Below, piece after piece: positions 17,935-27,363 of a DNA stretch of 64,000 nucleotides (position 1 is the first letter of the stretch; every line of letters starts with the position of its first letter). Under the pieces are notes generated by a model. That model did no database searches and had not been told where the DNA came from. It worked only from the letters and a program-made list of their open reading frames with translations. A program made the position numbers and the translations under genes. The stretch covers positions 1-64,000 of the forward strand of contig NZ_PJRJ01000008.1 in assembly GCF_003711395.1 (NCBI RefSeq), given 5' to 3'. The stretch comes from Acinetobacter sp. B51(2017) (GTDB lineage Bacteria > Pseudomonadota > Gammaproteobacteria > Pseudomonadales > Moraxellaceae).

Positions 17935-19212
17935 ATGACGCGTAAACATTTACTCGGCTTAGCATTAATGAGCGCCTTAGGCGCAGGGCTCAGCAGCCAA
18001 ACCTTTGCACAACTACATCTAGAAATTGTAAAAACTGCCGCAGAAAACCCGAAAATTGCCATTGTTCCGTTTAGCAGCGATTCTAGTATTTATCCTATTG
18101 TTGAAAATGACTTAAATCGTTCAGGTAAATTTTCGAGTGCCTCAAAAAACTTACCTGCCACAGCAGCCAATGACCAACCCAACGCGGGCGCTTGGAAAGC
18201 CGCAGGTATTCCTTATGTCGTCACTGGATCCAGCAGCACCAACCCAGATGGCAGTATTGCCATTCATTATCAGCTTTACGATGTCGAAAAAGCCACTTAT
18301 CTCCTCAATGAAATGCTGACCGTGCCTGCATCACGCAGTCGGCAAGCAGCACATATGATGAGTGACACCATCTTCCAAGCCTTAACGGGTATTGCGGGTG
18401 ATTTTAGTGGTCGTATTGCCTATGTATTACGTAATGCAGCCACGCCAGAACAACGCTATACCTTACAAATTGCCGACACCGATGGTGAACAGCCACGCAC
18501 AATTTTAAGCTCTCGTGATCCAATTTTATCGCCTGCTTGGACACCCGATGCCAAAAGCATTGCCTATGTGTCATTTGAAACTAAACGCCCTGCGATTTAC
18601 CTCCAAAACCTCGCCACTGGGACACGTGAAAAACTCACCAGCTTCCGTGGTTTAAATGGCGCACCAAGCTTCTCACCAGATGGTAAAAACATGCTATTTA
18701 CTGCTTCTATGCATGGCAATCCAGAAATCTACCAAATGGATCTCAGCACACGCGCCTTACAACGCATGACCAATAATAGTGCCATTGATACCGAAGCGCG
18801 TTATACCCCAGATGGTAAAGGCTTTATCTTTACTTCTGATCGCGGCGGTTCGGCACAAATTTATCGACATGACTTTGACTCAGGTGAAACCAAACGTCTA
18901 ACTTTCCGCGGTGCCTTTAATGCTCGTGGCACCTTAAGCGCTGATGGTAAAAAAATTGCCCTGGTGCATCGTCCAAGTGGCAGCAACTATAAAGTTGCCA
19001 TTCAAGACATCAATAGCGGCGTGACCAATGTGCTTACCCCAACCAGCTTAGATGAATCACCAAGTTTTTCACCCAATGGACAAATGGTGGTTTATGCCAC
19101 ACGCGAAGCCAATCGTGGTCTATTGTCGATTATGTCACTTGATGGGCGTTTCCGTATGAACTTGCCAAGTGAAGTGGGTGAAGTACGCGAACCTGCTTGG
19201 GCTCCTAAATAA
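17935..19212 (+). CDS. tolB: Tol-Pal system beta-propeller protein TolB
   Basis: Periplasmic protein of 425 residues that links TolA to Pal. A signal peptide ends at SSQTFAQ; an alpha/beta N-terminal domain follows (IAIVPFSSD), then a six-bladed propeller with repeated TolB motifs (SPAWTPDAKSIAYVS, SFSPDGKNMLFTA, RYTPDGKGFIFTS, SFSPNGQMVVYAT). CTAAGGAT precedes the ATG. A terminator lies upstream, so it must have its own promoter; pal follows 27 bases later. Confidence 0.97.
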   Translation: MTRKHLLGLALMSALGAGLSSQTFAQLHLEIVKTAAENPKIAIVPFSSDSSIYPIVENDLNRSGKFSSASKNLPATAANDQPNAGAWKAAGIPYVVTGSSSTNPDGSIAIHYQLYDVEKATYLLNEMLTVPASRSRQAAHMMSDTIFQALTGIAGDFSGRIAYVLRNAATPEQRYTLQIADTDGEQPRTILSSRDPILSPAWTPDAKSIAYVSFETKRPAIYLQNLATGTREKLTSFRGLNGAPSFSPDGKNMLFTASMHGNPEIYQMDLSTRALQRMTNNSAIDTEARYTPDGKGFIFTSDRGGSAQIYRHDFDSGETKRLTFRGAFNARGTLSADGKKIALVHRPSGSNYKVAIQDINSGVTNVLTPTSLDESPSFSPNGQMVVYATREANRGLLSIMSLDGRFRMNLPSEVGEVREPAWAPK

Positions 19213-19239
19213 GCATCACACTCAATAAGGATGATTCAC

Positions 19240-19815
19240 ATGAAAAAAATGCCACTTCTGCTACCAGTTTTAGCCACTGCCTTAATCATGACTGGTTGTG
19301 CCAGCCGCAAACCCGTTAATCCAGTGATTACAGATAATGGTCTAAGTAACACCACCCCAAGTGTGAGCGTTGACACTCAAGGTTTAAGTGAAGATGCTGC
19401 CCTGGCCGCTCAAAACTTAGCAGGTGCTTCAGCCAAAGGCGTAACCGAAGCCAACAAAGCCTTTTTGGCCAAACGTGTGGTGCACTTTGATTATGACAGC
19501 AGTGAGCTTTCGAGTACGGACGTACAAACCTTGCAAGCTCACGCCCAGTTTTTAATCGCCAATGCCAATTCGCGTGTCGCATTAACTGGCCATACCGATG
19601 AACGCGGTACGCGTGAATACAATATGGCACTCGGTGAGCGTCGTGCTAAAGCGGTAGAAAGCTTTTTAGTCAGCAGCGGAGTCAGTGCCACGCAGCTTGA
19701 AGCGGTCAGCTATGGTAAAGAAATGCCCGTGGCTACAGGCAATAATGAAGCAGCATGGAAAGAAAATCGCCGCGTAGAAATTAACTACGAAGCTGTGCCA
19801 CCATTACTCAAATAA
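19240..19815 (+). CDS. pal: Peptidoglycan-associated lipoprotein Pal
   Basis: Outer-membrane lipoprotein that binds peptidoglycan and TolB. Lipobox is LIMTGC; the OmpA-like domain follows with the peptidoglycan-binding signature [13 protein letters not shown] and [13 protein letters not shown] 19240 is chosen because AAGGATG sits 9 bases upstream; the alternative ATG at 19231 is part of that site. Length 191 is normal for the family. Confidence 0.96.
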   Translation: MKKMPLLLPVLATALIMTGCASRKPVNPVITDNGLSNTTPSVSVDTQGLSEDAALAAQNLAGASAKGVTEANKAFLAKRVVHFDYDSSELSSTDVQTLQAHAQFLIANANSRVALTGHTDERGTREYNMALGERRAKAVESFLVSSGVSATQLEAVSYGKEMPVATGNNEAAWKENRRVEINYEAVPPLLK

Positions 19816-19823
19816 TCTAATAT

Positions 19824-19853
19824 AAAAAAAGCGCTCATGAGAGCGCTTTTTTT
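19824..19853. terminator. Bidirectional terminator after pal
   Basis: AAAAAAAGCGCTC paired with GAGCGCTTTTTTT around CATGA. It also ends the convergent small gene whose stop codon touches it. Confidence 0.88.
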
Positions 19854-20037
19854 ATGACGGCTGTTGCTCGTCTGACTTAGCTTGCAAAGATTCAATTAAA
19901 TCGTGTTTATTAAACTCTTTATATTCAGGTTTAGCCGCATAATCTTGCCACGCTTGTTTAATGTTGTCGGCAGAAATATCGTCCAAACTAATCCCTTCAC
20001 TTGGAGTTGGGGTGGCATCAAACTTATGTGTGCTCAT
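19852..20037 (-). CDS. Small acidic protein of unknown function
   Basis: 61-residue soluble protein with an excellent ribosome binding site (GAGGAGGAT before the ATG), which supports real translation. The sequence is hydrophilic, with a helical middle (ADNIKQAWQDYAAKPEY) and a Gln/Ser-rich end. I do not recognise a characterised family. It is convergent with pal and shares its terminator. Confidence 0.75.
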   Translation of the reverse strand: MSTHKFDATPTPSEGISLDDISADNIKQAWQDYAAKPEYKEFNKHDLIESLQAKSDEQQPS

Positions 20038-20219
20038 TGCGATCCTCCTCGCCTTGTTTTTATCCTTTCAATCAACATAGCAGCTTTTAATCAACTTGCA
20101 AGGGTAAAATCATAGCAAAAGGTCGAGTTTAATTTTTCTTTTTGTTGGTTCTCATCTAAAATAGTCGCTATCTTTTCTCATTATCTATGTGTTTATTAGC
20201 ACTGTGGAGTTTTCCAGCA

Positions 20220-21194
20220 ATGGCATATCTTACGCTTTCCCAATTTTTACAACAACAAAGCGGGAACTTAACACCTGAACTCGCGCAAGTGATTGAAACG
20301 ATTGCCAACACTTGTAAACGTATTGATGTTTTATTACAAAAAGGCGCGCTTGCTGGCGTTTTAGGTAGTGCTGAGCATGAAAACGTGCAAGGCGAAGAAC
20401 AAAAGAAACTCGACGTTATCTCTAACGATTATTTAATTGATGCCTTAAAAGTGCATCCACACGTAGGTGGTTTAGCTTCTGAAGAATTAGATGAATTTAC
20501 CCCTGCCCAAGAAAATGGTGAGTTCTTGGTGTTATTTGATCCATTAGATGGTTCAAGCAACATCGACATTAATATGTGCGTGGGTACAATTTTCTCAATT
20601 TTACCCGCTAAAAATGCTGTAACCCAAGCTGCTGACTTTATGCAGGCAGGTAAACACCAAGTTGCTGCAGGTTATGTACTTTACGGCCCATCTACCATGA
20701 TGGCACTTACTGTAGGTGCGGGTACTGTATTCTTTACTTATGACTTAGACAGCCAAGAATTCTTGTTAACAACACAAGACATCACGGTTGCCGCAGATAC
20801 CAAAGAATATGCGATTAATGCATCTAACCAACGTCATTGGGAAGAGCCTGTGAAGCGTTATGTAGATGAATTATTGGCAGGTAAAACAGGCCCGCGTGAA
20901 AAAGACTTTAACATGCGTTGGGTCGCGTGCATGGTGGGTGATATTCACCGTATTCTGTGCCGTTCTGGTATCTTCATGTATCCATATGACTTAAAAGACC
21001 CGACCAAAGCAGGTCGTTTACGTTTAATGTATGAAGCAAACCCAATGAGTATGCTCATGGAACAAGCAGGTGGTGCATCAACCACAGGCCGTGTGCGTAT
21101 TTTAGATATCGAACCAAACGACTTACACCAACGTGTCCCTGTCATTATTGGTTCAAAAAATGAAGTTGATCTTGTGACCAACTACCACTCTTAA
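20220..21194 (+). CDS. fbp: Fructose-1,6-bisphosphatase class 1
   Basis: Gluconeogenic enzyme (324 residues) removing the 1-phosphate of fructose 1,6-bisphosphate. Metal and substrate motifs are present: [23 protein letters not shown], and the C-terminal [15 protein letters not shown]. The frame extends upstream to 20187, but ATG 20220 with TGGAG upstream gives the family N-terminus [10 protein letters not shown]. Fits an organism that lives on organic acids and lacks a complete Embden-Meyerhof pathway, as Acinetobacter does. Confidence 0.96.
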   Translation: MAYLTLSQFLQQQSGNLTPELAQVIETIANTCKRIDVLLQKGALAGVLGSAEHENVQGEEQKKLDVISNDYLIDALKVHPHVGGLASEELDEFTPAQENGEFLVLFDPLDGSSNIDINMCVGTIFSILPAKNAVTQAADFMQAGKHQVAAGYVLYGPSTMMALTVGAGTVFFTYDLDSQEFLLTTQDITVAADTKEYAINASNQRHWEEPVKRYVDELLAGKTGPREKDFNMRWVACMVGDIHRILCRSGIFMYPYDLKDPTKAGRLRLMYEANPMSMLMEQAGGASTTGRVRILDIEPNDLHQRVPVIIGSKNEVDLVTNYHS

Positions 21195-21203
21195 TTTTTC
21201 ATA

Positions 21204-21232
21204 ATGGAAGTAAGGTAAAACCTTACTTCCAT
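21204..21232 (+). other. Perfect 13-bp hairpin ahead of the rRNA methyltransferase gene
   Basis: Arms ATGGAAGTAAGGT (21204-21216) and ACCTTACTTCCAT (21220-21232) around AAA. There is no T-run, so it is not a standard terminator. The right arm covers the alternative ATG at 21231 of the downstream gene. Confidence 0.75.
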
Positions 21233-21245
21233 GGATAACGCTGCT

Positions 21246-22022
21246 ATGCCTGCTTTTTTTCTCGATTCCAAAGATAATCCTAAGATTAAACATTTACGTG
21301 CTTTGATTGAGCAAAACTCATACCGTAAAAAGAATCGTCAAACTGTACTTGAAGGGACGCATTTAAGCCTTGCTTGGTTAGAGCAAAAACGTACCATTAC
21401 CTCAATTTTTACCACTGAAGCGGCCTATAGCCATCCAGATTTGGAAAAAATCGTTTCTTTATATGACGGTAATATCTTTGTCTTAAGTGAATCTTTATAT
21501 AAAGATTTAAGTACGCTCGGTACATCTTTGGCATGTCTTGCTGTGGTCGATCTGCCGACCTCTCGTGAAGCATTAAACTTCCAAGAAGACACCTTAATTT
21601 TAGAAAACATTCAAGACCCAGGCAATGTAGGCACCCTACTGCGTTCGGCTGCTGCTGCTGGAATTGAACAAATTGTGTGTACCAAAGGTTCAGCTTCTAT
21701 TTGGTCACCACGGGTGTTACGTGCAGGTATGGGCGCACATTTTTCATTAAATATCTACGAAAATGTAGCCTTAGAAGACATTCTAGACCAATTTAAAATT
21801 CCAGTGTATGTGACCAGCTCACATCAATCGGAAAGTCTTTATAGCAAAAATCTCAGAAAACAATGTGTTTGGATTTTAGGTAATGAAGGTCAAGGTGCTT
21901 CTGATTATGCATTACAACATGCGCAAGCTGTGACCATCCCTCAACCAGGTGGGCAAGAATCTCTCAATGTTGCCATTGCTGGTTCAGTTTGTTTCTTTGA
22001 AATGGTGCGCCAACGTCTGTAA
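21246..22022 (+). CDS. SpoU/TrmH-family RNA methyltransferase
   Basis: Methylates ribose in rRNA or tRNA using S-adenosylmethionine. The knotted SPOUT domain motifs are intact: ILENIQDPGNVGTLLRSA, WILGNEGQG and IPQPGGQESLNVA. The N-terminal part (PKIKHLRALI) is the substrate-binding domain seen in RlmB/TsnR-like proteins. Start at 21246 is preferred because the ATG at 21231 lies inside the hairpin arm; the product is then 258 residues. The exact target base is not evident. Confidence 0.88.
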   Translation: MPAFFLDSKDNPKIKHLRALIEQNSYRKKNRQTVLEGTHLSLAWLEQKRTITSIFTTEAAYSHPDLEKIVSLYDGNIFVLSESLYKDLSTLGTSLACLAVVDLPTSREALNFQEDTLILENIQDPGNVGTLLRSAAAAGIEQIVCTKGSASIWSPRVLRAGMGAHFSLNIYENVALEDILDQFKIPVYVTSSHQSESLYSKNLRKQCVWILGNEGQGASDYALQHAQAVTIPQPGGQESLNVAIAGSVCFFEMVRQRL

Positions 22023-22105
22023 TTGTGTGATTTGTTTTAACGCTGACACATGACTTTAAAATTTACAGTACACTAGAAAAATAATTAAAGAATTGTCAAC
22101 CAAAT

Positions 22106-22147
22106 CATTATTTCCAGCGTTATAGCTCTATGACAATGGAAATAATG
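22106..22147 (+). promoter_or_regulatory. Inverted repeat in the leader of the sigma factor operon
   Basis: CATTATTTCCA (22106-22116) and its exact complement TGGAAATAATG (22137-22147) separated by 20 bases, ending 11 bases before the ATG at 22159. It could be an operator for a dimeric regulator or an RNA stem next to the ribosome binding site. Confidence 0.55.
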
Positions 22148-22158
22148 GTGGGTATCCA

Positions 22159-22794
22159 ATGACAGGATTTTCCATCTCTATGGATTTAGCACCCAAACAG
22201 TCTCAAAGCCAAGATGCCAGTATTCTCAAGAGTACGGCCGAGCAACGCCTTAAGCTTTTTATGCAAGAGGTAACTGGGCGTGCCTTAGTCATGATGGAAA
22301 GTGCCACCCAAGGTCAACATGGGATTGCCATGGATTTGGTGCAAGAGGCGTTTATCTCCTTGCATAAATCGTATAGCGACCGTCCCAATGATGAATGGTA
22401 TCCGCTGTTTTACACCATTTTAAACAATAAATTACAAGATTGGCGCCGCAGAGAAGCGCGTCGTGCCAATCCGTTTTCATTTTTTAAGAAAGTCAGCTTA
22501 GATGATGAAGATCTAGAGCTACAGGATATTGTCGACGAAAATGCCCTGAATCCCGCTGATTTTCTTGATCAAGATGTGACGGCTGAAGAAATTCAAAATG
22601 CGATTCAACAATTACCACTGCGTCAACAACAAGCCTTTATGTTGCGTGCTTGGGAAGGTTTTGATACACAAACCACCGCACAAATTATGAATTGCTCTGA
22701 AGGTAGTGTAAAAACTCATTATCACCGTGCGATTCAGGGGCTTCGCGCCACACTCGCACATTTAAATCCACATCTGGGAGGGTCATCAACATGA
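22159..22794 (+). CDS. ECF-type RNA polymerase sigma factor
   Basis: Sigma70-family factor of 211 residues with region 2 (MDLVQEAFISLHKSYSDRPNDEWYPLFYTILNN, then WRRREARR) and region 4 (LPLRQQQAFMLRAWEGFDTQTTAQIMNCSEGSVKTH). No region 1.1 or 3 is present. It overlaps the next gene by ATGA, so it is translationally coupled to a small membrane protein, the usual place of an anti-sigma factor. The same order, sigma factor then membrane protein then DUF3106 protein, is seen in betaproteobacteria as I recall. The signal and regulon are unknown. Confidence 0.88.
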   Translation: MTGFSISMDLAPKQSQSQDASILKSTAEQRLKLFMQEVTGRALVMMESATQGQHGIAMDLVQEAFISLHKSYSDRPNDEWYPLFYTILNNKLQDWRRREARRANPFSFFKKVSLDDEDLELQDIVDENALNPADFLDQDVTAEEIQNAIQQLPLRQQQAFMLRAWEGFDTQTTAQIMNCSEGSVKTHYHRAIQGLRATLAHLNPHLGGSST

Positions 22795-23111
22795 AACATG
22801 ATGATTACTTAAAACAAGTCACTTCCAAACTCGATCACTTGGCTGACCGTCCCCACGACAAAGCCCAAGTGATCAATCATGTCTTTGAACGTATTCAACA
22901 CAACAAGACATCACGTTACGGTTTATGGAAAATGTCAGGTTTTGCCTTAGCGGCTGCCATTACTGGCATCGCGATTTTACCGCATTCAACTGAAATAACT
23001 GAACCACCTGTCAATCAAGCCGTAGTTTCACCCAAACTCTCTCCACAAATGGTGGAGGATCTGGAGATGCTCATGGTATTAGGGGAAGACCGAGGTCCAC
23101 ATGGCAGCTAA
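22791..23111 (+). CDS. Small membrane protein, candidate anti-sigma factor
   Basis: 106 residues: about 45 soluble N-terminal residues (DDYLKQVTSKLDHLADRP), one transmembrane helix near 47-65 (WKMSGFALAAAITGIAILP) and a short periplasmic tail with a Pro-rich linker. Position and layout fit an anti-sigma factor or a DUF3619-like protein. It lacks the zinc-binding HxxxCxxC motif of classical ZAS anti-sigma factors, so the assignment is inference from context. It overlaps both neighbours (4 and 11 bases). Confidence 0.75.
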   Translation: MKHDDYLKQVTSKLDHLADRPHDKAQVINHVFERIQHNKTSRYGLWKMSGFALAAAITGIAILPHSTEITEPPVNQAVVSPKLSPQMVEDLEMLMVLGEDRGPHGS

Positions 23112-23502
23112 AAAACTGGTTTTAGCCTTGTGTGCCATTGGTTTTTTACAAACCAGTTTTGCGGGCTTTGAACGCTTTTGGTTATTTTCTAAAGATGCCA
23201 ATAGCCAAGTCGATAGTTGGGAAAGCATGTCAGAAGCTGAGCAAATCGCTGCCATTAAACGCTATCAAAGCCTAAAAGAACTACCTCAAGAACAAAGCAG
23301 GAGCTTGCAACAGCGCATTGACTGGTTTACGCAATTGCCTGAGCAAGAAAAACAAAAGATGCGTGAGGTGTGGCAAAAAATGAGTAGCACGGAACGTCGT
23401 GAATTAGGGCAACGCTTAGAACAAGCCCCTCCTGAACAACGTAGTGCTATTCGTGATGAATATATCGTTAAATATAGTCAAACCCAACTCAATGCAGAAT
23501 AA
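23101..23502 (+). CDS. DUF3106-like periplasmic protein
   Basis: 133 residues with a signal peptide (cleavage likely after QTSFA) and a helical body made of repeated heptad-like segments: WESMSEAEQIAAIKRYQSLKELP, WFTQLPEQEKQKMREVWQKMSSTERREL. The W-x-x-L/M-S/P-x-x-E-Q pattern is characteristic of DUF3106. It is the last gene of the sigma factor operon, starting inside the preceding gene, and may act as a periplasmic partner of the membrane protein. Confidence 0.8.
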   Translation: MAAKKLVLALCAIGFLQTSFAGFERFWLFSKDANSQVDSWESMSEAEQIAAIKRYQSLKELPQEQSRSLQQRIDWFTQLPEQEKQKMREVWQKMSSTERRELGQRLEQAPPEQRSAIRDEYIVKYSQTQLNAE

Positions 23503-23528
23503 AAAAAGCCTCATCAGAGGCTTTTTTT
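23501..23528. terminator. Bidirectional terminator between the sigma operon and hda
   Basis: AAAAAAAGCCTC and GAGGCTTTTTTT with an ATCA loop; it touches the hda stop codon on the other strand. Confidence 0.88.
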
Positions 23529-24234
23529 ATTCTTGATATTCATCGATCAGGGCAAAAATTTGTCTTAAAGTGGCACCGCTTAACTTGGTTTTTTCACCTT
23601 TTAACAATTGAATCAATTGTTCTAAGCTTTGTAATAAAATCGAGGCTTGATGTGGACCATGATTGAGCAAATAGTCAATAATTTGTTGATCGATATGAAT
23701 ACCACGGCGATCTAGGACTGAATTGACCAAAGCATAACGGTCGGCATATAAACTGCCATTGGGTACGCGCACACTCACCGCTTGGGTTAAACGTGACTGT
23801 AAATCAGGCAATTCTAGTTTAAGCTCTATCGGTGCCATACGCGATGAAAACACCAATTGCCCACCCTCTTGATTATTATAGTTAATCAAATGAAAGACAG
23901 CTTTTTGCCAATGCGGTACGCCACTAATCGCTTCTATATCATCTAGTGCGACGAGATCATAGCGTTCAAGCGAAGTAATCGCTTCTGTAGGCGCATCCAA
24001 TAACTCTAATAAAGACACTTGAATGGCAGATTTACCTACATCTAAATACGAGTCGCAAATGGCAGACAACAGATGACTTTTGCCTGTTCCTGCCCCGCCA
24101 TAGACATAAAAACGACTGACTAAACCCGCATGAAGCTGACGGACTGCATCAATCACGTGTCCCCATCCTGGACCCGAAAAATCGCTAATTCGAGCGTCGA
24201 GTTGAGGTTCAATGTCTAATTGCAGTTGGCGCAT
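23527..24234 (-). CDS. hda: DnaA regulatory inactivator Hda
   Basis: DnaA-like AAA+ protein of 235 residues that, with the DNA-loaded sliding clamp, stimulates ATP hydrolysis by DnaA after initiation. The N-terminal MRQLQLDIEP is a clamp-binding type motif (QLxLxI). Walker A GGAGTGKSH near residue 47, Walker B LVALDDIEAI and the sensor segment SRMAPIELKLELPDL are present; the DNA-binding domain IV of DnaA is absent. It lies next to the PerM-like gene, 40 bases downstream. Confidence 0.9.
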   Translation of the reverse strand: MRQLQLDIEPQLDARISDFSGPGWGHVIDAVRQLHAGLVSRFYVYGGAGTGKSHLLSAICDSYLDVGKSAIQVSLLELLDAPTEAITSLERYDLVALDDIEAISGVPHWQKAVFHLINYNNQEGGQLVFSSRMAPIELKLELPDLQSRLTQAVSVRVPNGSLYADRYALVNSVLDRRGIHIDQQIIDYLLNHGPHQASILLQSLEQLIQLLKGEKTKLSGATLRQIFALIDEYQE

Positions 24235-24274
24235 ATATGTCGTATAGCCTTTTCACTTACATGTTATTGTCAGG

Positions 24275-25477
24275 TCAATCCATCTTACTCGATTTTTCAT
24301 TGAGTTGCTGTGTTTTTAAGTCAGGATTTTTCATTTCTACATGAATATCAACTTGCTCTGTTGCAATATTTACCGAACCATCATCACTGGTATTGATGCT
24401 CAGTTGCGGCTGGGCTTGATAGAGCTGACTGGTTTCGTAAAATTCGCGTACATGACGCAGTAATACCACAATCACTGCAGCCACAGGTAAGGCTATTAGC
24501 ATGCCTAAAAAACCTGCCAACTGTGCACCAGCAAGTACTGCAAAGACCACTGCCACAGGCGACAGACCAATTTTATCACCAAGTAAAAACGGTTGTAAGA
24601 TATAACCTTCTACCGCTTGACCGACCATAAACACCACAAAGACTAAAACCAGCTGCATCCAGTCCAAGCCAAATTGGAACAGACTGGCAATCACAGCGGC
24701 AATAATCCCTACTGCAAAACCTAAATATGGAATGATACTGGCCAAGCCCGCAACCATGCCAATAATCAAACCGACTTCTAAACCAATTAACTGTAGACCT
24801 ACGGCATAGACCACACCCAACAGCACCATCACCAACAATTGACCTTTTACAAATGCGCCTAATACGCTGTGGCATTCACCTACCACATGCAAAGTATTGG
24901 CTTCATAACGACGTGGGATTAAACGACGTAAACCATCCAACATACGATCCCAATCTAACAAGAAGTAAAAGGCAATAATCGGAATTAAAACCACAGTACC
25001 GCCAATCTGAATAAAGTTAAGCCCTGATTGCGCCAGCTTTAAGAGCATAGCCTGTACACTGTCGGCACTGTAGTTGGTTTGTACATAATCCATGATGACC
25101 GTGGAGAACTGTTGGGTATCAATTTCCATTTGATCGACATTGAATGTTTCAGACACCCACGGCAAAAAGGTATAATTAACCCAATGAATCCCCGCAGGAA
25201 TACTGTCTCTTGCGTATTTTAACTGCTCCCAAATGAGCGGTACTAAATACCACACAGCAAGGGTCATCACCACCGCTATACCCACAAAAACTAAAGTAAT
25301 GGATAGCCAACGCGGCAGCCCATAATCATGCAGTTTATCAACCAATGGACTTAACAAATAGGCGATTAAAAACGCACCGACAAAGGGAATGACAACCGGT
25401 TTTAATAAATAGAGAATCCAGATAATAAGAGCGATGCCTGCCAATATAAAAATACGACGCAAGGTTTTGTCACCCAT
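24275..25477 (-). CDS. AI-2E family transporter (PerM-like)
   Basis: Multi-pass inner-membrane protein of 400 residues. Hydrophobic pairs at the N-terminus (IFILAGIALIIWILYLL, VIPFVGAFLIAYLLSPLVDKL) and a long C-terminal block (LLGVVYAVGLQLIGLEVGLIIGMVAGLASIIPYLG) with the family's GLASIIPYLG signature. The last 50 residues are hydrophilic. The family includes TqsA and PerM; some members export autoinducer-2 and others are antiporters, so no substrate is assigned. Likely in an operon with hda and divergent from purM. Confidence 0.88.
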   Translation of the reverse strand: MGDKTLRRIFILAGIALIIWILYLLKPVVIPFVGAFLIAYLLSPLVDKLHDYGLPRWLSITLVFVGIAVVMTLAVWYLVPLIWEQLKYARDSIPAGIHWVNYTFLPWVSETFNVDQMEIDTQQFSTVIMDYVQTNYSADSVQAMLLKLAQSGLNFIQIGGTVVLIPIIAFYFLLDWDRMLDGLRRLIPRRYEANTLHVVGECHSVLGAFVKGQLLVMVLLGVVYAVGLQLIGLEVGLIIGMVAGLASIIPYLGFAVGIIAAVIASLFQFGLDWMQLVLVFVVFMVGQAVEGYILQPFLLGDKIGLSPVAVVFAVLAGAQLAGFLGMLIALPVAAVIVVLLRHVREFYETSQLYQAQPQLSINTSDDGSVNIATEQVDIHVEMKNPDLKTQQLNEKSSKMD

Positions 25478-25578
25478 AAATTCGCCTTTTTCCTTGTTAT
25501 TGGTTATGAAAGTTAAAATATTTCAATAAAGATAGCATTTTGCCTCATAAATAACATAAGAGTTTCGTATATTCAGGT

Positions 25579-25584
25579 TATAAT
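25579..25584 (+). promoter_or_regulatory. Candidate -10 box of purM
   Basis: TATAAT about 28 bases before the purM ATG, followed by a GC-rich discriminator (CGCCGCGCG). No good -35 lies at the usual distance. CGGAGAC serves as ribosome binding site. Confidence 0.5.
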
Positions 25585-25611
25585 CGCCGCGCGAATGCGG
25601 AGACTTCAATT

Positions 25612-26682
25612 ATGAGCAACTCAACTTCTACCCCAAACACCGGTTTAAGCTACAAAGACGCGGGTGTCGACATTGAAGCGGGCGACGCGTTAGTCGATCG
25701 TATCAAATCAGTCGCAAAACGCACATCACGTCCAGAAGTGATGGGAGGCCTTGGTGGCTTCGGCGCTCTTTGTAAAATTCCTAAAGGTTATGAAGAACCT
25801 GTTCTCGTATCAGGCACAGATGGTGTTGGTACAAAATTACGTTTAGCACTTAATTTAAACCGTCATGACACAATTGGTCAGGACTTGGTTGCAATGTGTG
25901 TAAACGACCTTCTTGTCTGCGGTGCTGAGCCGTTATTCTTCCTTGATTATTATGCAACAGGTCACTTAAATGTAGACGTAGCAGCCAATGTTGTTACAGG
26001 TATTGGTGCAGGTTGTGAACTTGCAGGCTGTGCATTAGTGGGCGGTGAAACTGCGGAAATGCCAGGCATGTATGAAGGTGAAGACTATGACCTTGCAGGC
26101 TTCTGCGTAGGTGTGGTGGAACACAGCAAAATCATTGATGGCTCTAAAGTAAAAGCGGGCGACGTGTTAATTGGCGTGGCATCAAGCGGTGCGCACTCAA
26201 ACGGTTACTCTTTACTTCGTAAAATTTTAGACGTAAAAAATGTTGATTTAACCCAGCTTGTAGACGGTCGCCCACTCGCAGATGCTGCGATGGAACCAAC
26301 CCGTATTTACGTCAAACCAATTCTTGAATTACTTAAATCTGTAGATGTACATGCCATGGCACACATCACAGGTGGCGGTTTACCAGGTAACTTACCACGC
26401 GTATTACCAAATGGCGCACAGGCAATTGTCAACGAAGGCTCATGGGAGTGGCCTGAATTGTTTAAATTGCTACAACGCGAAGGCGGTGTAGAACAGTTTG
26501 AAATGTACCGTACATTTAACTGTGGCGTCGGTATGGTGTTAGTGGTTGACGCAGCCGATGCAGATAAAACTGTTGAACTTTTAAATGGCCTAGGCGAAAA
26601 AGCATGGGCAATGGGTTCAATTGTTGACAATGCTGAATCAGTGGCTGGCGCAGACGAAAAAATCCGCGTTGTATTCGCTTAA
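25612..26682 (+). CDS. purM: Phosphoribosylformylglycinamidine cyclo-ligase
   Basis: Fifth step of purine synthesis, closing the imidazole ring to give aminoimidazole ribotide. The 356-residue protein has the PurM N-terminal signature ([18 protein letters not shown]), the phosphate-binding glycine loop ([11 protein letters not shown]), [14 protein letters not shown], and the C-terminal [13 protein letters not shown]. It is followed after 18 bases by purN, a common purMN operon. It is separate from purL at 4.9-8.7 kb, whose product it uses. Confidence 0.97.
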   Translation: MSNSTSTPNTGLSYKDAGVDIEAGDALVDRIKSVAKRTSRPEVMGGLGGFGALCKIPKGYEEPVLVSGTDGVGTKLRLALNLNRHDTIGQDLVAMCVNDLLVCGAEPLFFLDYYATGHLNVDVAANVVTGIGAGCELAGCALVGGETAEMPGMYEGEDYDLAGFCVGVVEHSKIIDGSKVKAGDVLIGVASSGAHSNGYSLLRKILDVKNVDLTQLVDGRPLADAAMEPTRIYVKPILELLKSVDVHAMAHITGGGLPGNLPRVLPNGAQAIVNEGSWEWPELFKLLQREGGVEQFEMYRTFNCGVGMVLVVDAADADKTVELLNGLGEKAWAMGSIVDNAESVAGADEKIRVVFA

Positions 26683-26700
26683 TCAGTTTATTACTTAAAC

Positions 26701-27330
26701 ATGATTAAAATTGCAGTATTAGTTTCAGGTAGCGGTTCTAACCTCCAAGCCTTGATTGATGCCAATCTATCGGGGCAAATTGTTGGGGTCATTTCGAATA
26801 AACCTGAAGCCTATGCATTACAGCGTGCCCAAAGAGCTGGTATTGCCACGGCTGTGATTGAACATAAACAATATCCAAATCGTGAGAGTTTTGATGCTGT
26901 GATGCACCAACAACTCCTCGATTGGGATGTTGATTTAGTGATCTTGGCTGGCTTTATGCGTATTTTAAGCGCAGGCTTTGTACAAAGTTGGCAAGGTAAG
27001 ATGATTAACATTCATCCCTCACTTTTGCCACATTACAAAGGGATGCATACCCATCAACGCGTACTGCGTACTGGTGATGCCTATCATGGCTGTACGGTAC
27101 ATTATGTAACGGCTGAACTGGATGCAGGTCAGGCCTTAGCACAAGGTTTGTTACGTGTGGCCACACATGATAACGAAAGCAGCCTTGCCGAGCGTGTACA
27201 TGCACTCGAACACTTGATTTACCCGCAAGTCGCGGAGTGGATTTGTAATGGTACGCTAGTGCATACACCACAAGGTGTGTTGTACCGTGGTCAACCTTTG
27301 ACAGAACCTGTGCAATTTGCCAAATTATAA
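26701..27330 (+). CDS. purN: Phosphoribosylglycinamide formyltransferase
   Basis: Third step of purine synthesis, using 10-formyltetrahydrofolate. The 209-residue protein shows KIAVLVSGSGSNLQALID at the N-terminus, the catalytic segment INIHPSLLPHYKG with the essential His, and HYVTAELDAGQ with the essential Asp. The usual length is about 212. The motif order is standard. A terminator follows at 27336. Confidence 0.97.
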   Translation: MIKIAVLVSGSGSNLQALIDANLSGQIVGVISNKPEAYALQRAQRAGIATAVIEHKQYPNRESFDAVMHQQLLDWDVDLVILAGFMRILSAGFVQSWQGKMINIHPSLLPHYKGMHTHQRVLRTGDAYHGCTVHYVTAELDAGQALAQGLLRVATHDNESSLAERVHALEHLIYPQVAEWICNGTLVHTPQGVLYRGQPLTEPVQFAKL

Positions 27331-27335
27331 GCATT

Positions 27336-27363
27336 AAAAACGCAGCCTAGGCTGCGTTTTTTT
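27336..27363. terminator. Bidirectional terminator after purN
   Basis: AAAAACGCAGC and GCTGCGTTTTT with a CTAG loop; it also ends the convergent hydrolase gene. Confidence 0.88.
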
